This document shows positions 1-6,086 of a stretch of 17,404 nucleotides of DNA, one piece after another (position 1 is the stretch's first letter; every line of letters starts with the position of its first letter). The notes below the pieces were generated by a model. The model saw only the letters and a program-made list of their open reading frames with translations, was not told where the DNA came from and made no database searches. Position numbers and translations under genes: made by a program. This stretch comes from Paracoccaceae bacterium (lineage in GTDB: Bacteria; Pseudomonadota; Alphaproteobacteria; Rhodobacterales; Rhodobacteraceae), in contig WFQA01000263.1 in the NCBI GenBank assembly GCA_015487255.1, forward strand, positions 1 through 17,404, given 5' to 3'.

Positions 1-33
1 GCCCCCATCATCCATAAAAAAGCTTTAAAATGG

Positions 34-315
34 TTATTCAACACGTTTGTCAAACCGCCGAAGCACCCCTTCAGTGGCCCGCCCCCAGTCAGAGGCCCTG
101 GTGCGCGCCTGATGGGAATCAAAGCTGCTTTCGCTGTCAAAAATCTCGGAAACATGGAAGCAATGCGGCGCTTCTGGGTCTTGGCTGACCTCAAATTTCA
201 GGCAGCCCGGCTCGGCGCGGGAAAGCGCGATATGTGTTGGCAGATGCTGCTCTATTATCGCGCGCTCAGATGCGGATTTAGCAATCAACTGCCCGTCCAG
301 ATATACTTTTGCCAT
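34..315 (-). CDS. ABM-domain protein (putative quinol/antibiotic-biosynthesis-type monooxygenase)
   Basis: A 93-residue protein of the antibiotic biosynthesis monooxygenase (ABM) superfamily, small dimeric alpha/beta-barrel proteins that oxidise quinol-like substrates without bound metal. Visible family features are an early strand (KVYLDGQLIAK), the EPGCLKFEV segment typical of the family, a central FHVSEIF strand, and a following SHQARTRASDW segment resembling the usual H..R..W motif. An in-frame ATG 13 codons upstream would extend the reading frame into the guaA remnant. I chose the ATG at 315 because it begins the conserved fold and has an upstream GGAG at acceptable spacing. The gene lies 29 bp after the stop of the guaA 3'-end remnant, so in an ancestral unoccupied chromosome it was probably the gene directly after guaA. 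The physiological substrate cannot be told from sequence. Confidence 0.8.
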   Translation of the reverse strand: MAKVYLDGQLIAKSASERAIIEQHLPTHIALSRAEPGCLKFEVSQDPEAPHCFHVSEIFDSESSFDSHQARTRASDWGRATEGVLRRFDKRVE

Positions 316-344
316 GCCGCTTCTGCTCCGTTTTTGGGTTGGGT

Positions 345-519
345 CTATTCCCACTCGATGGTGCCGGGGGGTTTGGAGGTGATATCATAAGTCACCCGGT
401 TAATGCCCTCGACCTCATTGATGATCCTTGTTGCGGTCTCCCCCAGAAATTCGTGGGTGAACGGATAATAATCAGCCGTCATGCCATCCACCGAGATAAT
501 CGCGCGCAGGGCACAGGCA
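345..519 (-). pseudogene. guaA 3'-end remnant (orphan C-terminal fragment of GMP synthase)
   Basis: The last 57 codons of a GMP synthase plus a stop, with no upstream guaA body. The translation matches the C-terminus of the intact guaA at 1256-2815 in 53 of 57 positions, and most base differences are synonymous. Homology begins sharply at the ACALRA codons; upstream (520-541) the sequence is unrelated. The frame stays open to an ATG at 542 whose A is the last base of the nuclease TGA stop (TGATG), so a 65-residue peptide could be made by re-initiation, but I see no reason to think it works as GMP synthase. The fragment lies directly before the ABM gene, where the native guaA end would be expected. 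I read it as the displaced host 3' end left by integration. Confidence 0.85.
345..519 (-). repeat. Direct repeat copy A of the guaA 3' end (attachment-site-like)
   Basis: This 175-bp block aligns without gaps to 1256-1430 at an offset of 911 bp, with about 23 mismatches (about 86% identity, counted by eye). Within it, 433-495 matches 1344-1406 over 63 bp with one mismatch, at 465. Such a near-perfect core inside a more diverged arm is the pattern expected of an integrase crossover region. Homology ends at the stop codon on one side and at 519/1430 on the other. Confidence 0.8.
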
Positions 520-1406
520 TGAGGATTGGCAAAAAGTACCATCAGATATCTGAGAAGGAGAAGCTAAAGGAATAGCGCATGAGTTTGAGGCCTTCGATCA
601 TACGCGCACCGCTTACAAGTTTATCATCGAACTCGGGAGCGATCAGGATGCCGCGCGGGCGGGTGCCTGTTTCGTCTTGGATATCAGCCATATAAGCCGC
701 GATCTGGCCCAGAACGTCGCGCTTTGCGGTCACCGCTTTTAGCTCGATCACCACCAATAGGTTTTGGCTGTCTCGGACCAGAGCGTCGATGCGACCCGAA
801 GGAACCTGAAATTCCTTTCCATTCTCGGCGAGCGTCATGCCTGGCTCGATCTGATCGATGCAGGCGACCAAGGCGGTTTGCAGGTCCTGTTCATATCGGA
901 AAGAAAGATTCGCGCTTTCGGCCAATTTAGGCGCGCTGTTCGAGTCCGCAGCAGCATTCTCGATATCTTGTCGGAACCGAATGTAACGCTTGAGGTGTGA
1001 TTTGTAGGACGCTAAGCCTTTTCGCAAATCGCCATTGATCTGGAGCTTTGAGGGGTTCGGCTTGCCTTCGCGCTCATCACTCGCAGTGTATTCCAATTCG
1101 GAAAGAACCCACTCAAGTGCGTCCTCATCAAAAAACTTGTCAAGGTCGCCATATTCTCGGGCGATTCTGCGAACATCACTAAGGGCAGTTTGTTGCGTAC
1201 TCGGGTTCTCCAAGTGTTGATGAATCCATGCACTGTAACGCTGCTCATCCATATCTCACTCCCACTCAATTGTGCCCGGCGGTTTGCTGGTGATGTCGTA
1301 GGTCACCCGGTTGATACCGTCGATCTCGTTGATAATGCGGGTGGCGGTCTCCCCCAGAAATTCGTGGGTGAACGGGTAATAATCAGCCGTCATGCCATCC
1401 ACCGAG
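433..1406. mobile_element. Minimal guaA-integrated island (single nuclease cargo, no integrase)
   Basis: The segment between the two 63-bp core repeats contains a replacement 3' end for guaA, one complete nuclease gene of visibly lower GC (sampled lines about 43-53%, while neighbouring guaA lines reach roughly 60-70%), and a displaced original guaA 3' end. The 3' end of guaA is an established integration hotspot for genomic islands, whose integrases leave exactly this arrangement. No integrase, excisionase or mobilisation gene fits in the 911-bp unit, so it is either the eroded remainder of a larger island, a cassette moved in trans, or a product of homologous recombination at conserved guaA ends. 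The exact crossover point within the core is not known. Confidence 0.6.
542..1252 (-). CDS. NucS-like PD-(D/E)XK endonuclease-domain protein
   Basis: A 236-residue protein with a C-terminal endonuclease NucS-like domain (about residues 115-230). The nuclease motifs are SGRIDAL (catalytic Asp), VVIELKA (E-x-K) and LGQIAAY (conserved Gln). A Glu-rich helix (FRYEQDLQTAL) precedes them and RGILIAP follows, as in NucS/DUF91 proteins. The N-terminal half (about residues 1-100), containing KPNPSKLQINGDL and then YKSHLKRYIRF, resembles a helical module seen in restriction-type hypothetical proteins; its role is unknown to me. NucS homologues cut branched or mismatched DNA, and related fusions occur in restriction or phage-defence settings, so a defence role is possible but inferred. 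The ATG lies three bases after the guaA TGA, with no room for its own promoter, so it probably depends on guaA transcription and ribosomes. It lies between two guaA 3'-end copies and is lower in GC than its neighbours, which points to horizontal acquisition. Confidence 0.85.
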   Translation of the reverse strand: MDEQRYSAWIHQHLENPSTQQTALSDVRRIAREYGDLDKFFDEDALEWVLSELEYTASDEREGKPNPSKLQINGDLRKGLASYKSHLKRYIRFRQDIENAAADSNSAPKLAESANLSFRYEQDLQTALVACIDQIEPGMTLAENGKEFQVPSGRIDALVRDSQNLLVVIELKAVTAKRDVLGQIAAYMADIQDETGTRPRGILIAPEFDDKLVSGARMIEGLKLMRYSFSFSFSDI

Positions 1407-1430
1407 GTAACCGCGCGCAGCGCACAGGCA
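1256..1430 (-). repeat. Direct repeat copy B of the guaA 3' end (within intact guaA)
   Basis: Partner of the repeat at 345-519, offset 911 bp, no gaps. The near-identical core is 1344-1406, encoding the GMP synthase stretch around YYPFTHEFLGETA. Outside this core the two copies differ mainly at third codon positions, so both evolved as functional coding sequence in different lineages before being brought together. Confidence 0.8.
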
Positions 1431-2815
1431 AAATCATAGGTGCGCCCGTCCCCCATCACCCCGACCGTGCGCACCGGCAGGATGGCGACAAAAGCCTGCC
1501 AGATTTCGTCATAAAGCCCGTGTTTGCGGATCTGGTCGATATAAACCGCATCGGCCTTGCGCAAAACCTCCAGCTTTTCACGGGTGATCTCGCCGGGGCA
1601 GCGGATGGCAAGGCCGGGGCCGGGGAAAGGGTGGCGGCCAATGAATGAGGCGGGCAGGCCCAGCTCGCGCCCCAAGGCCCGCACCTCGTCCTTGAAAAGC
1701 TCGCGCAGTGGCTCCACCAGCTTCAGCCCCATCTTTTCGGGCAGCCCGCCAACATTGTGGTGGCTTTTGATGGTCACCGACGGCCCGCCGGAAAAGCTGA
1801 CGCTTTCGATCACATCGGGGTAAAGTGTGCCCTGCGCGAGGAATTCTGCCCCGCCAACCCCGGCCGCGTGTTTCTGAAACACATCGATAAACAGCTTGCC
1901 AATGATCTTGCGCTTGGTTTCGGGGTCGCTCACCCCGTCCAACTCGCCCAGAAACAGCGCGCGTTCATCGGCATGGATCAGCGGCATGTTATAGTGGTCG
2001 CGAAACATCTCCACCACTTCTTCCGCCTCGTTTTGGCGCAACAGCCCGTTATCCACAAAAACGCAAGTGAGCTGGTCGCCGATCGCCTCATGGATCAGCA
2101 CCGCCGCCACCGAGCTATCGACCCCGCCGGAAAGCCCGCAGATCACCTTGGCCGTGCCAACCTGTGCGCGGATCTTCTGGATCGCCTCCTCGCGGTAGGC
2201 CCCCATGGTCCAGTCGCCGGTAAAGCCCGCCAGCTTGATGAAATTCTGATAAAGCCGTGCGCCGTTTGGTGTATGATGCACCTCGGGGTGGAACTGCACC
2301 GCATAAAAATGGCGCGATGTGTCAGCGATGATCGCATAGGGCGCATTGGGCGAGGTGCCAAACACCTCAAACCCCGGCGCGATGGCGGAAACATGGTCGC
2401 CATGGCTCATCCAGACCTGCTCATCACCATCCTCAAACCAGCCATCGAGCAACGGCAGGTTGCCCTTCGGGGTTACATAAGCGCGGCCAAACTCGGCGGT
2501 GCCATGGCCGCTTTCCACCTTGCCGCCCAGCATCTGCATCATCACCTGCTGGCCATAGCAAATGCCCAGCACCGGCACCCCGAGCGAAAACACCTCTTTG
2601 GGCGGGCGTGGCGAGCCTTCATCAATCACACTGGCCGGGCCACCGGAGAGGATCACCGCCCCGGGATTGAAGCGCCGCAGGAAACCGGCATCGACCTTGT
2701 TATAGGGGTGAATTTCGCAATAGGTATTTGCCTCACGCAGCCGGCGCGCAATAAGCTGCGTGACCTGTGAGCCAAAGTCGATGATCAAAAGGCGGGTATG
2801 GGATGTATCTGTCAT
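1256..2815 (-). CDS. guaA: GMP synthase (glutamine-hydrolysing)
   Basis: Converts XMP, ATP and glutamine to GMP, the last step of de novo guanine nucleotide synthesis, in the cytoplasm. With the ATG at 2815 the protein is 519 residues, normal for the family. The N-terminal class I amidotransferase has the nucleophile in GICYGQQ (Cys about 86) and the His/Glu pair in FHPEVHH (about 176 and 178). The ATP pyrophosphatase domain follows with the P-loop SGGVDSS (about 229-235), and the C-terminal dimerisation domain ends in PPGTIEWE. A TTG six codons upstream (2833) is possible, but the ATG is preferred. Its last 175 bp are repeated at 345-519, so this C-terminus is probably supplied by the integrated segment and replaces a native one differing at four residues. 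It lies about 50 bp after the PilJ-like gene and is followed within three bases by the nuclease gene. Confidence 0.97.
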   Translation of the reverse strand: MTDTSHTRLLIIDFGSQVTQLIARRLREANTYCEIHPYNKVDAGFLRRFNPGAVILSGGPASVIDEGSPRPPKEVFSLGVPVLGICYGQQVMMQMLGGKVESGHGTAEFGRAYVTPKGNLPLLDGWFEDGDEQVWMSHGDHVSAIAPGFEVFGTSPNAPYAIIADTSRHFYAVQFHPEVHHTPNGARLYQNFIKLAGFTGDWTMGAYREEAIQKIRAQVGTAKVICGLSGGVDSSVAAVLIHEAIGDQLTCVFVDNGLLRQNEAEEVVEMFRDHYNMPLIHADERALFLGELDGVSDPETKRKIIGKLFIDVFQKHAAGVGGAEFLAQGTLYPDVIESVSFSGGPSVTIKSHHNVGGLPEKMGLKLVEPLRELFKDEVRALGRELGLPASFIGRHPFPGPGLAIRCPGEITREKLEVLRKADAVYIDQIRKHGLYDEIWQAFVAILPVRTVGVMGDGRTYDFACALRAVTSVDGMTADYYPFTHEFLGETATRIINEIDGINRVTYDITSKPPGTIEWE

Positions 2816-2867
2816 GGGGCTAGTTAGGGCCAAGAGCGGATTCGCACAAGCCCCAATAATGCCGCTT

Positions 2868-3770
2868 TTATGACGGATCCCGGTCTATCGATTGATAAAG
2901 TGTAACGGCCTCATTCATCAGTTTGCGCACCTTTTCCAGCTCGTTACTGATCAGCAGAATGGTGGTGTTGTCAAAGATTTCACCAGCAAGGGCACGCTGC
3001 AACATGCCCTCCACCGGCAGCCATACGGTGCGCACTTCTTCGAGCTTTTCCTTAACTTCATCGGAGGGCGGCGCAATGATGACCCCTGGCATGCCGTTGA
3101 TCAAAGCATTCATGGTATTGTCAAAAATCAAAACCGTTTGGGCGAGGTTCTCCAGATTGGCGTCCGTCTGCACACCGGCCTGCACGAAGCAAAATTCCTT
3201 AAACGCCTTTTCTGACAACATGCGCTGGCGGCCCGCAAAGTTGATTATTATTGTGTCAAGCATGGAAAGGTTTTGCAGGTGCTCGCCATGAACCGCCTGA
3301 ATATAGCTGGTCAACTGATCGGATTCGTAAAAAAGCGCGCCCGATGCGACCAGAATTTCGCCCAGGCGGCTTTGTTCCATTGGCTCATCATTTGCAAGCG
3401 GGGCCAAAAGATCAGAAATATTGGTAATTTGCGCCTGGGCCTTTTTGATCCCGTCCAACACCTTTGGGCTATTTTCGCGAGCCAGTCCGGAATCAACGCT
3501 CCCCGCCCCGAGCAGGGTAAGGGTTTGTTCAAACAGGTTGCGGCTTTCCAAAACTTCGCGGCTATGCGGCGTGGCTTCAATATCCAGATAAACAAGGCAG
3601 GAAAGCCCGGCTATGCGTTGTGAAAGCATGCGCTGGCGGCCGGACAGGTTAACTCTGAGCAATGCCTGCTTTATTCGATCATCCTGAATGGGAGAGGGGC
3701 TTGCGGTGGAGCCAATACCGGCAAAGATCAGCGCAAGGGAAGCAGCAGATATCAGTTTGAAAATTTTCAC
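2868..3770 (-). CDS. Periplasmic PilJ/NarX-type sensor-domain protein with two P-box-like motifs
   Basis: A 300-residue secreted protein with an N-terminal signal peptide (about residues 1-24, cleavage probably near TASPS) and no later membrane segment or signalling domain, so it is likely free in the periplasm. It contains two copies of the motif of the type IV pilus methyl-accepting-chemotaxis N-terminal domain (PilJ-type): NLSGRQRMLSQRIA (41-54) and NFAGRQRMLSEKAF (177-190). The motif is related to the nitrate-binding P-box of NarX/NarQ. Each copy is followed by a cysteine 14 residues after its Gly (C58 and C194), which suggests an internal duplication. Free-standing proteins of this type could bind a small anion such as nitrate and partner a transporter or sensor; that is inference. 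A strong FNR-type box lies upstream, so expression is probably raised at low oxygen. It is followed by guaA on the same strand after about 50 bp with no clear terminator. Confidence 0.75.
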   Translation of the reverse strand: MKIFKLISAASLALIFAGIGSTASPSPIQDDRIKQALLRVNLSGRQRMLSQRIAGLSCLVYLDIEATPHSREVLESRNLFEQTLTLLGAGSVDSGLARENSPKVLDGIKKAQAQITNISDLLAPLANDEPMEQSRLGEILVASGALFYESDQLTSYIQAVHGEHLQNLSMLDTIIINFAGRQRMLSEKAFKEFCFVQAGVQTDANLENLAQTVLIFDNTMNALINGMPGVIIAPPSDEVKEKLEEVRTVWLPVEGMLQRALAGEIFDNTTILLISNELEKVRKLMNEAVTLYQSIDRDPS

Positions 3771-3828
3771 GATTTGACCTCACAATTGTTACGGTTAATA
3801 ATTATTCAGTAAAATAACCTGAATGTAG

Positions 3829-3876
3829 TATGAGCATGATATGGCTTAATTACTGCAGGGCATTGATGTGTATCAA
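3829..3876 (-). promoter_or_regulatory. FNR/FnrL-type activated promoter of the PilJ-like gene
   Basis: TTGATGTGTATCAA at 3863-3876 is a perfect match to the FNR/FnrL consensus TTGAT-N4-ATCAA. On the minus strand TATCAT at 3841-3836 is a good -10 hexamer (one mismatch to TATAAT). It predicts a start near 3829, about 40.5 bp from the centre of the box, which is the class II activator spacing. The leader to the ATG at 3770 would be about 58 nt. The site is symmetric and could also act on the divergent methyltransferase gene, but no good plus-strand -10 is seen at the matching distance. Confidence 0.7.
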
Positions 3877-4060
3877 CAAACGGGTGCTTAGGTTGAAATT
3901 CTACCATCGAAAACGCCTAATTGTAGTTCTCAAGTTGGGTGAATGAGCTTTTGCCGCGCGCAAGCGCATGTCGCAGATGATGCGTATTTAGGCGGGAATA
4001 TCAGACATGGCGGATAGGGTTTGCGCCTATATGGAGGAGAATAACCCTCAGGAGCCAGAT

Positions 4061-5620
4061 ATGCCCCATCCCAGCATCAGCCCGGAATCAACCTCCCGCC
4101 GCCGGGGGCGCGGCGGGAAAGCGGCAAGGCGGGCAACGCGGGGGGCAGTGAGCTTTGAAACCGCCCGTTTTATCGAGCGCAATATCCCCAGTTTCGAGAT
4201 TCTCACCGCCGAGGCGATCGAGATCATCGAGACCAATGCCGAGATCGTGCTGGAAGAGATCGGCGTCAGCTTTGCCGACTGCCCCGAAGCGCTGCGGCGC
4301 TGGCGCGAGGCGGGGGCGGATGTGAAAGATGGCCGGGTGCGCATCCCGCGCGGGCTGGCGCGGCAATTGTGCAAAACCGCGCCAGGCCATATTACCCAAC
4401 ACGCGCGCAACCCCGCGCGCTCGGTTGAAATTGGTGGCAATTCTCTGGTGCTGGCCCCGGTTTACGGCCCGCCTTTTGTGCGCGGTCTTGAAGGCGGGCG
4501 GCGCTATGGCACGATTGAGGATTTCCGCAATTTCGTGCGGCTTGGCTATATGAGCAAATATCTGCACCACTCCGGCGGCACCCTTTGCGAGCCAACCGAT
4601 ATCGCGGTCAACAAGCGGCATCTGGATATGCTTTACGCCCATATGACCCTGTCGGACAAACCCTATATGGGGTCGGTCACCGCCCCCGAGCGCGCGGTTG
4701 ATTCGGTGGAAATGGCCGAGATCATGTTTGGCAAGGCGTTCGTGGCGCAAAACGCGGTGCTGCTCTCGCTGATCAATATCAACTCACCCCTCACATTTGA
4801 CCCGATCATGGTTGGCGCGCTGGAGGTTTATGCCGCCGCCGGGCAGGCCTGCATTATATCCCCCTTTATTGTTGGCGGGGCGATGGCGCCAGCCTCGGTG
4901 GCGGGCACATTAACCCAGGTATTGGCCGAGGCGCTGGCCGGCATCGCCTATTCCCAACTCATCCGCCCCGGTGCGCCGGTGATCTTTGGCGCTTTTGTCA
5001 CCTCGATCGACATGGGCTCGGGCGCGCCAACCTTTGGCACCCCGGAAGCCAGCAAGATATTATACGGGGCCGGGCAGCTTGCGCGCCGCCTTGGCTTGCC
5101 GTTTCGCTCGGGCGGGGCGCTTACCGGGGCCAAGCTGCCCGATGCACAGGCGGCTTATGAGAGTGCCAACACGTTAAACGCCGCCCTGCTTGGCGGGGTC
5201 AACTTTATGTTACATGCCTGCGGCTGGCTTGAGGGCGGGCTGGTTTCGAGCTTTGAGAAATTTGTGCTTGATGCCGACCAGCTTGGCGGCCTGCACGCAT
5301 TGGCCGCCGGGGTTGATACAACGGAAAACGGGCAGGCAATGGATGCGCTGCGCGAGGTTGGCCCCGGCGGGCACTTTCTGGGCTGTGCCCATACCCAGGC
5401 CAATTTCAAGCAGGCGTTCTGGCGCAGCGATGTGCTGGATTACGGCTCGTTTGAGCAATGGCAGGATGAGGGTGGCAAAGACGCAACGCAGCTTGCCAAT
5501 ATCAGGGTGAAAAAGCTGCTGAATGATTACCAACCACCCGGGCTTGATCAGGGGATAGATGAGGCGCTCAAAGAATACATGATGAGGAAAAAAGCCTCAA
5601 TGCCAGATAGTTTTGTGTAA
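4061..5620 (+). CDS. MttB-family trimethylamine/betaine-type methyltransferase (non-pyrrolysine)
   Basis: A member of the MttB superfamily (COG5598), cytoplasmic corrinoid-dependent methyltransferases acting on trimethylamine, glycine betaine or other quaternary amines. The family fold runs through the protein: an N-terminal SFETARFIERNIPSFEIL segment, the VLEEIGVSF helix, and a long TIM-barrel core with GGTLCEPTDIAVN, PYMGSVTAPERAVDS and GPGGHFLGCAHT. There is no in-frame amber codon, so it is the ordinary-codon branch, whose characterised members demethylate betaines rather than trimethylamine. In-frame ATGs also exist at 4007 and 4031. I prefer 4061, which has AGGAG six bases upstream and gives 519 residues. 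The start region is Arg/Lys-rich (RRRGRGGKAARRATRG), a basic extension before the conserved domain. No corrinoid protein or partner is encoded nearby, so the substrate cannot be assigned. Confidence 0.88.
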   Translation: MPHPSISPESTSRRRGRGGKAARRATRGAVSFETARFIERNIPSFEILTAEAIEIIETNAEIVLEEIGVSFADCPEALRRWREAGADVKDGRVRIPRGLARQLCKTAPGHITQHARNPARSVEIGGNSLVLAPVYGPPFVRGLEGGRRYGTIEDFRNFVRLGYMSKYLHHSGGTLCEPTDIAVNKRHLDMLYAHMTLSDKPYMGSVTAPERAVDSVEMAEIMFGKAFVAQNAVLLSLININSPLTFDPIMVGALEVYAAAGQACIISPFIVGGAMAPASVAGTLTQVLAEALAGIAYSQLIRPGAPVIFGAFVTSIDMGSGAPTFGTPEASKILYGAGQLARRLGLPFRSGGALTGAKLPDAQAAYESANTLNAALLGGVNFMLHACGWLEGGLVSSFEKFVLDADQLGGLHALAAGVDTTENGQAMDALREVGPGGHFLGCAHTQANFKQAFWRSDVLDYGSFEQWQDEGGKDATQLANIRVKKLLNDYQPPGLDQGIDEALKEYMMRKKASMPDSFV

Positions 5621-5630
5621 TTACAAACCA

Positions 5631-5885
5631 TTACGCAGCCCTTTTCATCTCTGAAATCAGGGCAGACAGCACCTCGATATGGGTTTGGGCACTATAGGTT
5701 CCCTCTCCTTCGCGCCGCCCGGTTTCCAGTTCCTCCTCGCGGGTTTTCAGCACCTCCACCACCCGCGCGGCACTGGCCCCGAGCAGGCGCGGCAGCATGG
5801 TTTCGCGCCGATAGCCTTTGGCGCAATACCTTGCCGCCTGCATTAATATTTTCGGGCGGTTGGGGGGCTGGGTCACTTTGCTCAT
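5631..5885 (-). CDS. DUF6477 family small protein
   Basis: An 84-residue protein I recognise as DUF6477, a small family found mainly in Rhodobacterales and without known function. It begins with a short polar segment and continues as helices: PKILMQAARYCAKGYRRE, then LLGASAARVVEVLKTREEELETGRREG, and a final TYSAQTHIEVLSALISEMKRA segment. It is rich in Arg and Glu, has no signal peptide or membrane segment, and is probably cytoplasmic. A GGAG-type ribosome site precedes the ATG at 5885. It is divergent from the DUF6456 gene across about 200 bp and converges with the methyltransferase gene, whose stop is 10 bp away. Confidence 0.75.
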   Translation of the reverse strand: MSKVTQPPNRPKILMQAARYCAKGYRRETMLPRLLGASAARVVEVLKTREEELETGRREGEGTYSAQTHIEVLSALISEMKRAA

Positions 5886-6086
5886 GCTGGTCTCCGGTTG
5901 GTTATAATCACTTCAATCATACCCCGGTCCAACCCCCGTTGCGCTTAATGTAGTTTGAGAGTTCTCTGCTGTAGGCACTTGATAACGTTTGATTAATATA
6001 ATCACCCGAGTTGAATGGTTAATGGATTGTTATCCAACCGGGTTTATTAACGATTTGTCTAAAATTTTAATAAAAAGGATGAGAAA
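5886..6086 (+). promoter_or_regulatory. AT-rich divergent control region with CtrA-like half-sites
   Basis: A 201-bp AT-rich gap between DUF6477 and DUF6456. It holds an exact TATAAT at 5997-6002, which forms part of the dyad TGATTA-ATA-TAATCA (5990-6004). The nearest -35-like TTGATA (5979-5984) is only 12 bp upstream, too close for an ordinary sigma-70 pair. TTAACCAT, an 8-mer described for CtrA binding, occurs on the minus strand at 6015-6022, and TTAACGAT (one mismatch) on the plus strand at 6047-6054. No full TTAA-N7-TTAA site is present. Control by CtrA is therefore only suggested. Confidence 0.35.

Noticed and set aside
11..32. Near-palindrome with A/T runs after the ABM gene as an intrinsic terminator
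   Set aside because: The stem is almost entirely A/T and short, so although a T-run exists, the hairpin is too weak to call.
1757..2770. 337-codon plus-strand open frame opposite guaA
   Set aside because: It lies wholly within guaA on the other strand, has no ribosome site or recognisable domain, and its composition is that of a shadow frame.
3863..3876. FNR box as control site for the plus-strand methyltransferase gene
   Set aside because: The box is symmetric, but no convincing -10 lies at the right distance on the plus strand, whereas the minus-strand placement is good.
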